A DNA stretch of 64,000 nt, from positions 62,001 through 126,000 of the forward strand of contig WHVD01000098.1 in assembly GCA_015178975.1 (NCBI GenBank). The letters run 5' to 3'. Shown here one piece after another: positions 22,192 through 33,492 of the stretch. A program made the position numbers and the translations under genes. Under the pieces are notes generated by a model that did not search any database, was not told where the DNA came from, and saw only the letters and a program-made list of their open reading frames with translations. The stretch's first letter is position 1. Each line of letters begins with the position of its first letter. This DNA comes from Hysterangium stoloniferum (lineage: Eukaryota > Basidiomycota > Agaricomycetes > Hysterangiales > Hysterangiaceae).

Positions 22192-23885
22192 GGCAGCGGA
22201 AGAGCACAACATAGGGAGATGGTGGACACTGGAATCTGCAGAATGGAAACTCACTGAAGAAAAGCTGGCAATGAGGGAGTATCAGCTTACACTAAATAAG
22301 CTTGAAGGATTGGTTGTTTCACGACTAATTGAGCTTACTAAGTTGAATCAGTCTGGGATTGGTGAGTATTTGTATTTCTTTGCATCTCATGATTCATTAT
22401 TATTCTTCAACAGGTGTAAAATTATGCACTCAGATTGCAAAAGGATTGAAGGCTCATTCACAAGAAATTCAAACAGCAGTCAATAATTATAATACTGCTG
22501 CTGCCTGTATCTCACCCCCTTGTGATCCATTGGACATAACACAGGTACTCAACTATGTTTTTATTGCTCAGTTTGACCTTCTATGAGATGGATCTCAAGA
22601 TATCTTCCACAAGCCCTGGATCAAAGCAGCTGAATGTGAAGCAAGCATAGCATATTTTAAAATCCAGCAGCCCTTGAGGAAATCCAAAGGCTCAATATTG
22701 AAATCTCATGTAGACATTTATATGTGATGAGGAACATGAATTAGGTGTGCATGTTCCAAACCTGAATATGGAAAACCCAGCACTAGCCTATCAGCTCCAC
22801 AAAATACTTTTACATCAGAAGGCAATCAATATCATTCACTACTGATGTCTTCAGGATCTGCAGTCATTACAAGGATATTCAGGTGGGAAGGGTATTGGCA
22901 TCAGGAAAGGGAAGATTCTAGAAGATGGAATAGAGGAAGAAAAGCAGTGGTCTTCATATTCTGAAAATGACATTGGAGATTCATGTTAGGGTACATACAT
23001 GGTGGGTTTCCGGAGAAACCCACGGAATATCTGGTAGGACTTGGCTTCAGCTTATAGGCTGCACCCTCACAAGATCATGTTGTCCAATTTCAGACAGGTG
23101 GACAGGAATCCCAGGGAGTCCAGGCGGGGTTCGTGGGTCAAGGAGTTGTAGGTCGGAGGTCATGTGTCGAGAGGTTGTGAGTTGAGATAGAGAGATAGAT
23201 GTGCTGGAGCCTGTGGGCTCCGACTAGCATGAGCGGTGTAATTCAAGTAGGAGTTTAGAGAGCAGAAAATGTATTAGATTACTGGGGGGAATCTAAGCCA
23301 ATTTTCTGACTGGATTGTATGTACAACATCTGCCAGACTAAATAGACTGTGGAATGGATGACATACCAAATCCAGTAATAATGAAATGAAACTAGCAAAA
23401 CATAAAACAAGAATAGTAAACACCAAATTTGGTGTTAGGAATGGGATGGAACAGGATGGAATGGAGCGGAGTCTGAATTGTGACAAATCATAAACCATAA
23501 TGGGAAATGGAGCGGGAGCAGAGTCCAAATTGTGACAGGTCATTTGACTAAAACAGGAACAGGGCTCTGTTAGAGGGATGACAGGTTTTCCGAGTGGGGT
23601 CCGGTGACTGATGCGTGGGATGAGGTTGGACATAGACAGGGACGGAGTCCAGTGGGTATTCCGGTGACTGAAACACAATGTAATGAAGTTGAACATAGAC
23701 AGGTCTGACATACGGAGTCTGGCAGGAATTCCGGTAAACTGACAATTGGTGTGTATAGGGCACGGGTGCGTATAAGTTAGTGCCCAGAGTCTGGTAGGAA
23801 TTCTGGTCGTAACAATTCAAGTGATAATGAACCATCATGTAATGCTGTGGATGCTATGATTCACGTCATCTCATTAGATGATTAA
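22192..23885 (+). pseudogene. C-terminal relic of a KDZ-type transposase, split by an LTR
   Basis: Text such as REYQLTLNKLEGLVVSRL, then (after an intron at about 22361-22412) TQIAKGLKAHSQEIQ, NNYNTAAA, SPPCDPLD, and FIAQFDLL...DGSQDI follows the C-terminal region I know from KDZ (Kyakuja-Dileera-Zisupton) transposases of basidiomycetes. The end DLQSLQGYSGG...NAVDAMIHVISLDD continues across the LTR at 22984-23814. Several stops and frame breaks make it a relic. The catalytic region is absent from the window. Confidence 0.65.
22984..23814 (-). repeat. Solo LTR, family 6, minus orientation
   Basis: An 831-bp LTR with exact target duplication ATTCA (22979-22983, 23815-23819). It carries the shared LTR block in reverse at 23037-23053, and interrupts the KDZ relic. 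Confidence 0.9.
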
Positions 23886-24671
23886 ATAATACATATCTCA
23901 GAGATTTCAAAATACAAAAAAATTAAAGTTAATAGCATGTTATAGTTATATGGGATACAAGTTATCTCTTGTTAAATCTTTGAATGATCCTAGTGGGGAC
24001 ACTGTCATGAATAACCACCACTTGCAACCTCACAATCCTTTAAATTTGTGACCAGCCTTTCTGTCTCCTTTTTCACAACCTAAAACAAATGATATCTACA
24101 TATCTCACCCATAGTCTTCATTCAATGGATATTTATGGGTCCCCAGTATATTTTACATGTTGTACATTACAGTATTACAGTTGCTTAGTAATCTCAACAC
24201 TTCATTCACATCTATCATACACTAGGATATACCCCTACTCCTCCCCTCTTTGCATCAACAACCACACCATGTCTGCCCTGAGTAAAAACACCTCTCACCA
24301 TGTAAACACTGTTTTGGACATATCTCAGCCCTCCCATTCTCACATAGACAATCTTGCCAAGCACCAGTGAAATACAGTAGCCCAGTGCAATGCCAACAAA
24401 TGAAGGCCATGTGGCACAATATTAAAGCTGAATGGGAGAGGCAAGAGTATGCTGCTGTGACCCTGGCTCAGAAGCATGGACAAAAAGTGGAGTGGATGCG
24501 CATTTATTTGACTTCAGAGAGTGCCTGAGTATGGAAAAACATGTAAGATCAATGCATGTTAGATCAATGGATCTCAATCAAGGTATGGAATGTATTCACT
24601 TTATTTCAACTTATATCTGATCAGAGGGGTCAGATCTGCCAGTGGTGAACAACTGCAACTTACAGAGCTAG

Positions 24672-25484
24672 TGTTAGGGGTGTGTACATGGAGGGTTTCT
24701 GGAGAAACCTGCAGGAAAGCCGGTAGGACTTGGCTTCAGCTTATAGGCTGCGCCCTCGTGAGATCGTGTTGTCCAATTTCAAACGGGTGGATGGAAATCC
24801 TGGGAGTCCAGGTGGGGTTTGTGCATCGAGAGGTCGGGGAGTTGAGATAGATAAGTTGGAGGTTGAGTGATAGATGGGTCGGAGCCTGTGGGCTCCGACA
24901 AGTAAGAGCAGTGTGTTTCAAAGAGGAATTTAGAGCAGAAAATATACTTGAGATTACTGGGAGAATCTAAGCTGATTTTCTGACTGGATTATACATATAT
25001 ACAACATCTGCCAGACTATATAGACTGTGGAATGAATAACATACCAAATCCAGTAATAACGAAAATGAAACTAACAAACATAAAATGAGATAAGTAAACA
25101 CCAAACTTGGTGTTAGGGATGGGACAGAATGGAGTGGAGTCCGAATTATGACAGGTCATAAAACCATAACGGGAATGGAGCAGGAGCGGAGTTGGAATCG
25201 CAACAGGTCATTTGACTATAACGGGAACGGGGCTCAGTTAGAGGGATGATGGGTAATCTGAGTGGGGTCCGGTGACTGATGTGTGGGACAGGGTTGGGGA
25301 TAGAAAGGGATGGAGTCTGGCAGGTATTCCGGTGGCTGATACATGAAGTAACAAAGGTCAAATGTGGACAAGTCTGATGTATGGAGTCCAGCAGGTATTC
25401 CAGTAAACTGATAATTGGTGCGTACAGGGTGCAGGTGCATATAAGTTAGTACCCAGAGTCCAGCAGGAATTCCAGGTTGTAACA
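24672..25484 (-). repeat. Solo LTR, family 6, minus orientation
   Basis: An 813-bp LTR with exact duplication GCTAG (24667-24671, 25485-25489). The shared LTR block is in reverse at 24726-24742. Confidence 0.9.
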
Positions 25485-26404
25485 GCTAGTGAAGCTGGCA
25501 AATAGCACAAATGAGTATGAAAGCTACCAAAAGACAAAATCAATGCCATGATGGCATGTTTTCAGGAGGCATGTCAATGAGATGCAACTGGGAGCTGCTC
25601 ACAGCCAAAGGCCATATGGCAGGATGTACATCAAACATCAAAGCATGTCCACAAAGAGGTGAGTTGGAGTTACAGTATGCATGGTTAATTATTGATTTAC
25701 CTTTAGCTCATGACATTAGAAAGCCATTGCAGGACATCATCTATGGCAATCATGGTGCAAACATCTGGGGAAGGAAGCTCACCACTCTACTATATGGATC
25801 CTGTTATGTATTTCTAGGTTTTTCCTGATTTTTAACCAATCTCCCCTAACAAATTGCGAAAAAGAAGATTTAAATGTATTTATATCATGACAATAAAATT
25901 GTTCAATATTGTCTTGATTTATCTTGAAATTATGCAATTTATTTTGTATTTGTATCTTATAAATTGAGCAAGCTATGAAATTTCTATCTTTTATTCTTTT
26001 TTAATTAATATGTCATTCACTGGTGACTCAGCGCTTATGCACAATGCGCGAGACATCATGTGATATTCACATGACATTTCAAACTCCGACAAGGACAAAA
26101 ATGCAATGTGAAATAATCATGCATATTTAAGGCAATATATATTTATATATCATTATAATAAAATATTATATTTATAATTAACTAAAAGTAAATATAATAA
26201 CTATATAATAATATCAAACTGGCCACTTAGGATGGTCACAAAGGCATGCGACAGTCACAAAGGTGCATGACAGTCACACAGCATAATGGATGACATATGC
26301 ACACAGGCGCGAGAACATTATGTCATCAAGTATGCTACTGCAGAAAAAACCAGAAACTCCTGGAATATTCCAGTGGCTAAACGAACAGAAGGAAATAGGT
26401 ATAT

Positions 26405-27149
26405 TGTTAAGAACTAGAAACTGACTAATGTCGGTGGACTGACAGGGACCGATCGGAAGGACTTGGCTTCAGCTTATGTGCTGCGCCCTCACAGTTGTCC
26501 ATCAGGTGTCCTTAAATTTCGGGCGGGCGAAGACTAGTCCCAACGAACACCTCTCAGTGAAAACTACTGATTGGAATCAAGGGATGAGTCGAGTGTCAGG
26601 CCGAGGGGTTGGGAACCGAAGGGGGGCGAGCGCACATGAAGGCGGAAGACGGAATTCTTAGTATGAGACTTCTGGAGGTGTAAGAGGGTATTCTGAGTCG
26701 ATATTCTGATTGCCTAGTAACTACAACTACAGCGGGTTCATATACAAGTAACAGGTGTCTAGGAAATACTAACTAGGAGAAGAGTGGAACACGGTATTGA
26801 CAAATAAACTTGACTAGGAACGGGAAGTTTATGATTAGTTCGGAGGCCGATGATAACCGAGAGTGGAATTACGGTAAAAGGAAATAGTTCAAGGGTTACA
26901 AATATATATAGACATATGTGAAACAACATAGGATAGAGTGGATAATCATAATGCAAGGGATGTATCAGAGTTCAACCAGATAGTTCAAGTATATTTTGAG
27001 TGGGCGTAAATGGGGTTTGATCACCGCAAAAGCATACATCAGCTTCGGGAGGCTGATGGTTTCTGATGTGGTAACTTGAACAGTAACTTGAATTGTCGAT
27101 AGGTGGCAATAACCTCGGGGACTGATAGGGTTGTGACATGGTCGTAACA
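26405..27149 (-). repeat. LTR, family 2, minus orientation
   Basis: A 745-bp LTR with TGTTA/TAACA ends inside the family-3 LTR. Flanks TATAT and TATGT are a duplication with one mismatch. The shared LTR block is in reverse at 26459-26475. Confidence 0.85.
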
Positions 27150-27748
27150 TATGTATATACAATAGATAGAATATTGTAGAATATTCTATAAAATTCTAGA
27201 ATGTTCTATCATGCCAAGAATATTCTATAATGTCTTAAAAATAGTTAGAACCTTCTATAATACTCTAGAAAATTCTAGAAAATTCTAAATGACATCATTA
27301 AATCTTCTAGAATCTTCTAAAATGTCTCAGACTAAAATGTATATAAGGAGCTCAGCTCCAGCCTTGAATATCATATCATCTTTACTACATTTTATCAGCC
27401 ACATCAGTGTGCCACTGCAGCAAGCAGTTTATTCCACCCCTAGTTGGCTGTTGGACAAATAAATACAAATGCTTAGTCACCTCTAGTTAAGCTGCTGACC
27501 TAAGCTAACTTAGGATTTCCTGTCACCTCTTGTTGAGCTTCTGACAATAGTCCTACCTCCTGGTCACCTCTTATTGAGCTTCTGACCAATCAGGATTCCC
27601 TGCCACCTCTTGTTGAGCTTCTGGTATTAATCCTTTATACTACAGTCACCTCTTAATTGAGTACTGATTATTACTTTTCTTTACATTGTTATTTGTAGTC
27701 TAAAACTTCAGTCACTCTAGTTGAGTAATTTGACTGTTTATTACATTG

Positions 27749-28446
27749 TGTCAGGGTATTGATTTTATTTTATTTTATTTTATATATGCACCTACAAGCA
27801 AAGGCACATGTGCAATTATGTAATTGTGATGCCACCCACATGAAAAGCAGCGTGGTGCAGGAACACCGTGACATGATGTAGCAGTGGCACGGCGTAAATG
27901 ATGGCACCGACATAAGGCCGATGCTGCCACCCACACCCCGATGGTCATGGAGTGGCGGCCATGCAGCAATACAGTGATGTGGTGCAACAGCACCACGATG
28001 CGACATAGTGGTGGCATGACGCAAATGACGGTGCCGACATAAGGGCCAATGGCACCACCTACATCCCGATAAACACACAGTGCTTCGCATTGTGTGCCCT
28101 TGGGGGCCTCCTTGTGTGCCAGCACTGCACCTGCAGTCGGCACCTATGCAAGAACTGGCACACTGCGTGGACCTACACAGCACTGGGTGGGCTTACATAA
28201 GTGCCGAAAGTGCGGCTATGCACTGTAGGGTGCATACAAGTGTTTTTCTCAAATTTCTAATAAATAAAAAGATATTAAATAAATAGTATAAATAGTAGAC
28301 CTGTACATAGCTGGTCTTTAGTTTCAATCTCTTAGGAATCCCACTAAAACAAGTGTGATCTCCCCTGTCATCGAGCTATCCTCTCTTCACTTCATATTTC
28401 TGTGTTTTATCTTGTGTTTGGTAGCCTTGTTACTGTTGCCCTAACA
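27749..28446 (+). repeat. Solo LTR, family 7, with a GC-rich internal duplication
   Basis: A 698-bp insertion, TGTCAGGG to CCCTAACA, flanked by CATTG (27744-27748, 28447-28451). Inside, 27850-28070 holds two copies of a unit of about 120 bp (core GGTGCCGACATAAGG, with CACCACCTACATCCCGAT-like ends). The unit is GC-richer than its surroundings. Confidence 0.8.
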
Positions 28447-29670
28447 CATTGCAAATAATCCCTGTTCCATTGCTCATTTATTGTGAATCAGTAAAGCATA
28501 TTCACATAAATAAAGACTGAGAATATCCTTGCCGGATCCTTAAGACTACATTAAGATCCTGATAAGTTAGTATCACAGTAGACCTTGTAGGTTAGTGTAA
28601 ATAAAGCATATATTAGCCAAATAGTGTTTTATTCTATATCTAATCTTTTGACCTGTTTATAAATATTTTTACTGTTTGATAAATAGTATAAAATATATAT
28701 AAACTAGCTAGAATTGAAGTTAGATCTAGCTTCAGAATCAGTAAATTGTTATTCTTATTTTAATAGTTGTTTTCACAGAAAAAGAACAAGCTTGCACAAG
28801 CAGCTCTCAAAACCTTATTTGTGAAGTAGGGTGCATATATTCAAGTAAACTCTTGACTTCAGGGGTTCTAAGTCTACTAAGGCTGCCACTGATTAATATC
28901 AAATACTTAAATTATTTTACCTTGCAGTGAATTGAGAATTTGCACATTTTGATAGAGCATTGGACTTCTTTTTTGGAAAATAGTATTAAAATAAGGCTAA
29001 TACATTACAGATCCTGCAGCTCGCCAATTTGTGGAGATTGTACTGGGGATGGATGTTGACACCTTTTGTCTGAAGTTTGAGTCATTTGCAATCCTAGGAC
29101 TTCAAAGTAAGTGTAATACATGCAAACCAAAATTAAAAAACTCACTTTCCAACAGAGTTTGTAAAGAATGACAATGATTGTAGATCTCTGCAAATTTGAA
29201 GTACAGTGTGAGACAGGCTATGTACACTTTGATTTCACTATTCTTGGCTATGGACTGATCTTTATACAGGTGAGATTACCCGTGAAGATGGGCTGAATAT
29301 GGAATGGACTGCATATGAAGATCTAATCATTGACAAGTATCATGTGATTTTCAATGGTTGGCCAAAGGACATTGTATTCAACCCAGCTGATCTGGGAACA
29401 AAGTCTTTGGCCATGGTTATAGCTGCACTTGAAGATGGAACATGTGATTGGAAGAAATTGACTGAGGAGAGCTACATCAAGTCTGTTCAGGAATGTGAAA
29501 GGAAGATACAGGCAGGAGAGGTCCACATACCAAAACATAAGAGGTGCAGTGATGCTGGACAAAAACATGGACCATACAAATGTCAAAGGGGAGAGGCCAG
29601 GTGTGTCTCAGATGTGAGACCTGAGGAAGAGTCAGATGACGATGGGAAGTTGGTGGTGTCAGGTCAGTAA

Positions 29671-30241
29671 ACCAGCTGAAGCAAGATACAGTAAAATCCA
29701 AAGCTAAATAAGAACACAGAGGTGCAGGAGGAGTAAAATTGACATAGATGAACACAGGTTGCAAGTGGCACTGGTCACTGGGCCCTTACATGGCTTTATT
29801 TGCACAAACACTAAAGTAGATTAAAATTCTACATATATTCTTTAACCGATATACAAATATTCATAATATGGTATTTTGAAAGAATGGTGTCAAATGGAAT
29901 AGAATTGGCAAAATGCTTTTGACGATGTTACCAATGATGAGCTCAAACAGAACATGAGTGCCAAGTGCTGAAGTGTTGCCAAATGTACAGGTGTTTGTGG
30001 ATGTGTTGTGGGGGCAGCTGTCATGTCTGAAAATAGCTTTTAGTGATTACATAGGAGTAGGCAGAAAACCTAGAGAAAATATCTATTAGCATTCATGTTT
30101 CTTGATTGGCTTAGGTACGTATACCAACTGAAGGTCACAAAGACTGCATGCAAACTTGATTATACTCAATTGAGGAGTACAGTTGGCTAATGTGTGATAT
30201 AGTTGAAGGAGCTGGATGGAAAATGTGTGGAATGGATGAAG
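29671..30241. other. No recognisable feature
   Basis: AT-rich sequence between the gene-family relic and a Ty3 pol end. I see no ORF of note, repeat or RNA gene; probably decayed element sequence. Confidence 0.4.
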
Positions 30242-30361
30242 AGGTGCATTGCCTATGTAGCCATGTCACAGATTTTGGCCACAGAACTCGGTAATGCCAT
30301 GGAAATCGTCACTGACTTTCATACAGCTTACCCACTCAAACCCAGACCACTATCATCTCTC
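30242..30361 (+). pseudogene. Chromodomain end of a third family-5-like pol
   Basis: The text ILATELGNAMEIVTDFHTAY and PLKPRPLSSL followed by TGA matches the last residues of the element D pol (50015-50102) closely. It places a Ty3 element of that lineage here in plus orientation, its upstream part lost. Confidence 0.75.
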
Positions 30362-30539
30362 TGACCGCACTCTGTGGACCCCGTGTTACATTTGGACTCA
30401 TTTTCATTATTCCCTGTTGCCCTATGTCTCTCTTTGCTTTTACAGGTTCTGACATGTTCAAGTCCTTAAGTGGTTTTCCCATGGACTTTGACTTTTATGT
30501 TTTTCACGCTTTACTTTTATATTCAAAAATTTATTAAAC

Positions 30540-31060
30540 TTTTATTCTATACTACTTTTCTCAGTCTACATTTATGGGACTGTGTTTTTCCCCGCCTTCT
30601 CAGCCACCTCCTCGACCTCTGCGGCAACCCCATCCTCATCCGACCCAGCCTCCTTGGAACTTCCGGCTTGTGGCTCCTCATATATATCCACCAAATTCTG
30701 CTAGGAACTTCCAAAATTCCAAGTGGAGCCCACAGAGCTCATTCGCCACTACAATTTGAACCTTGTTGCTCTTTCTGAGCAACACATTCTGGGCCTCTAT
30801 GCCCTCAGTGATCCGCCCCAGAACTTCATCCAAACTGGAAAATCCATCTGACCCACTGATGTCCCATGCCCCGGACCCCACAGCCTGCTTGTGAACAAGT
30901 GAACACCTCGCCTTGAGGTGTGCACATTGGTAGCAGCCTGGACCCTGGCCAGACTTTCAATTGCATTCAGTGTTCCAGTCATTACAACCGGAACACCACG
31001 GTGTAAGTTCGTTACTAGGAAAAGACCTAATAACCTTTGCGCAACAGTCAAGTCTTTATG
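30540..31060 (-). pseudogene. Relic of the antisense Zn2Cys6-like gene
   Basis: On the minus strand, behind a possible acceptor (TTTTCCTAG near 31022), six cysteines read C-x2-C-x6-C-x9-C-x2-C-x6-C (about 30900-31000), with one stop in the x9 linker. A helical segment follows (SSLDEVLGRITEGIEAQN), then an acidic tail with stops. It lies 180 bp downstream of, and antisense to, the pol end at 30242-30361, the same arrangement as in element D. The coiled-coil exons are not found. Confidence 0.6.
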
Positions 31061-31760
31061 ACGGTCCCTAACACAGTCATTCTTGAAACCAGTCTATAAC
31101 CAAACACACTCGGAGCGAGAGGCTAGAGATCGGACCTTGGATGAAGTAATAGAAGATGAATACAAAAGGCTGACATAAGCCCAATGTCGTAGAATGTAGA
31201 ACTTCAACAATAAGAGACACTATAGTATCCCTTACTGGCCGTAGGAGTGAGACTGAGAGTAAGACTTAAGAGATTGTCCTTAAGAATGAGCTTCGAAATG
31301 AGATACAACGAAATTGCTTGTTCAATAATGGGCAAAAGAGAGGCCCTTATATACATGAGGAAGCACAGGTCAAATCAAACATCTACAAACATCGACACAA
31401 TAACGATGCAATATGGTGTGAGTCATTTCTGAGTCATCACAATAGGAGTGTCAGTAAAGCTGTGAACAATAATAGGGGGAGGCTGTGCTGAACAAGAGAT
31501 CAGACATGTGATACGGATAAATGGGGAACCACAATAGAACAATAGGGGAAGTGAGTCAGACAATAGGGATGATGGAGTAATAGAAGTGATGGCTGATGAA
31601 ACATCGATGATATGAGTCAGAAACACTCAAGAATCCCATGATAATGTGTCACCCTCAAATGCTATGCTTGATTTCAAAACCTTGACAATACTACCAATCA
31701 ATGAACCGAGATTAGACGTGTTCTGTTCCTAATTTTGCAGTATAAGGAGGGATGCAATCA
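31061..31760 (-). repeat. LTR-like sequence of unknown family
   Basis: On the minus strand there is a TATA-like CATGTATATAAGGGCC (about 31347-31362) and a G-rich stretch TTTGAGGGTGACAC near 31650 that could be a polypurine tract. I cannot fix clean TG...CA ends or a target duplication, so this is tentative. Confidence 0.35.
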
Positions 31761-31964
31761 ATCACCATTTTAGAACCAGGTGGTGAGTTGGCTCCACAAC
31801 CACGCAAGGAACACGAATCGATGACGACCTCGACGAGGCTCTACTTGGCTTCCCTCTGGAACCAGGGTCCTGAATAACTTGGGTCCTCTGTGATCTCCTA
31901 TTGGAGTGAACATTGCCATGTAACAGATTCCCGATGACGGTGGGGAACAGTTTTGCTGGAACAC

Positions 31965-32243
31965 TCAATCAAATTGATAGTGGAGGATTTCGGAGGAGCC
32001 ATCATAGTGTTCTATACGAATGAAGGCAGGATCGTCTGGAGCATATGGGAGTCGAATACCTTGTCGATGGAGGAAACAATGGTATTCCTTGGAGGAGCAT
32101 GAGTGGGCTGGTAGGGGCTTGGAAATGATGTCTGAGGATGAGGAGAAGTGAGATGTTATTGGCTGGGGTTCAATTTGGGAGTGAAGAGTCGGTTTTGAGT
32201 AGGAACTGAGGGTTACTTTGGAGGACGATGCAGTGTTGAACAT
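31965..32243 (-). other. Unassigned open frame downstream of the element B sense gene
   Basis: A frame of 92 codons from ATG 32241-32243, Ser-rich at first and then EYHCFLHRQGIRLPYAPDDP and IRIEHYDGSSEI. A TATA-like stretch (CTTATATATAC, about 32316-32326, minus strand) lies about 80 bp upstream. No domain recognised. It may be the first exon of a gene or the leader of a second element oriented as B. Confidence 0.3.
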
Positions 32244-32383
32244 GATGGAGTTTTGGTCATCTGTTTGATGAAACTGATTTGGCTGTGTAGAAGTCGTCTT
32301 GAGTGCCAAAGTATATATAAGAATTTGTGCTTGTGACGTGACTTGAAACTATTGCCATATAGGTTACTTTCCTATTGAACTCT

Positions 32384-33328
32384 CTACAGCGGGTTGTTCT
32401 GTGTGGGTAGGCGGACTGGCGCCGCCTTCCTTGCCTTCTATTGATATGGTTAGTTCCACGGTATCTCCCATGGACCCGTTGCTTACCTTTTGGGGGCTCT
32501 CTGGCTCCCCCTCGGACTCTGATTCGATTTCTGTTACTTTGCACTGAAAATGACAAGTCAGTGAAAAAAAAAAAAATGACAAGTCAATTTGGGACTTACC
32601 TTTCCCACAACAATCGCGGCTCTGTCCGCAGCTGCCCACACAGCCTCCTCCTCATCTCTCTTCCTACAGTATCCCTTTTCTTGTTGGGACAGCGTTTGAC
32701 CGTCCCCTCGGGTAAGAACTATGCGTTGCAACTTAATGCGTCGAAGTAGCTCCCAGTCGTAAAAGATGGTACCCTCCTTCTCCTTCCAGCTCTTGGTTCC
32801 CGTCGTCCTAATACAAGGCGTCCCACCCTCGCTATCATCGGTCTCCGCGAAGTCGGCCCATTTCTCTCCCGCGGGGGGAAGGATCGGCACGGAAGCTCTG
32901 TTTCCGCATTGCGCTCTGTACTCACGCCGCTGCCGCTTGGAGGGGACTCCTTCTCTTGCTCCCCTCGCCTCCTGTTGACTTCTATACTCAGCACGCCTTT
33001 CTCTTTTGCGGGTGAGTCTCCTTGCGTTGTGTTCTTCCATAAACATTTCCTGCTTCCGCATGCTAGCAGCGACTTCCTCAGATGACGGTCTGACGGAGGG
33101 GCCTAACGGCTTGCTCCAATCCGTACCGGTACTTTTCCCCGGCTCATCACCAAAGGAGAAGGTCGACAGGGGGGTTGATTCTTGGGTACCCCAATTGCTC
33201 TCGACATTGTCTGTACGAGGCACGCAGGTGATGAATCCCCCGCCGGTCATGGATGTACTGGCTGTCGGGGCTCGTGGGACCTTTTTGAACTTAGGGAGGA
33301 CTTGCTTGTTTTGTTGGAAAGGGAGCAT
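32384..33328 (-). CDS. Spliced sense gene behind pol in element B (about 279 residues)
   Basis: Exons 32600-33328, 32487-32543 and 32384-32437, with introns 32544-32599 (GTAAGT...TTTTCAG) and 32438-32486 (GTAAGC...CAATAG); all junctions are phase 0. The protein starts MLPFQQNKQVLPKFKKVP, is Ser/Thr-rich, then has a strongly basic helix (LTRKRERRAEYRSQQEAR, then SKRQRREYRAQ) that could act as a nuclear signal or coiled coil. It goes on with EKWADFAETDDSEGGTPC and FYDWELLRRIKLQRIVL, and ends Glu-rich. No known domain recognised. Relatives sit in the same place in elements C (12347-14080) and A (start only). The env position suggests an accessory element protein; function unknown. The last exon is short and may be truncated. 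Confidence 0.6.
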
Positions 33329-33492
33329 TATAGCACGATAAAAGTGGTGAAGTTGAAGATAGAGGGAAGGGCTGTAGATAGGTGAAGGACGTGGTGTGAA
33401 AGATAAAGAAAATTTATGCGAATTTACGTGTACTTTTTTTTATATATATATTGAATTGAAACTCCGCTCGGTTGGTCGTTAAATAAAATTCA

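Larger units (their letters stand above)
25802..29009 (+). repeat. Solo LTR, family 3, with two nested LTRs
   Basis: Starts TGTTATGTATTTCTAGG and ends GGCTAATACATTACA, with an exact GATCC duplication (25797-25801, 29010-29014). Removing the nested LTRs at 26405-27149 and 27749-28446 leaves about 1.75 kb, a very long LTR. A TATA box (TGTATATAAGGAGC) lies at about 27338-27351, and a minisatellite of CACCTCTTGTTGAGCTTCTG type at 27480-27660. Confidence 0.85.
24264..29670 (+). pseudogene. Relic of the uncharacterised gene family, split by two LTRs
   Basis: Three blocks lie in order: 24264-24671, 25485-25801 and 29010-29670. They show MKAMWHNIKAEWERQEYAAV and EWMRIYLTSES, then YGNHGANIWGRKLTTLLYGS, then ARQFVEIVLGMDVDTFCLKF and (from 29299) YHVIFNGWP, GTCDWKKLTEE and a basic tail with SDAGQK. 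The target duplications of the inserted LTRs (GCTAG and GATCC) join the blocks cleanly. The last block, 29299-29670 (123 codons), is the best preserved. Stops in the first block make it a relic. I know no function; it is the same family as 20945-21438. Confidence 0.55.

Noticed and set aside
27770-28183. Minus-strand Cys-rich frames of 122 and 137 codons
   Set aside because: They follow the GC-rich duplicated block inside a solo LTR; no conserved cysteine spacing and no relatives in the window.
31061-31760. 3' LTR of element B
   Set aside because: The sequence has no similarity to the B 5' LTR (TGTGAAG family), so it cannot be its partner.
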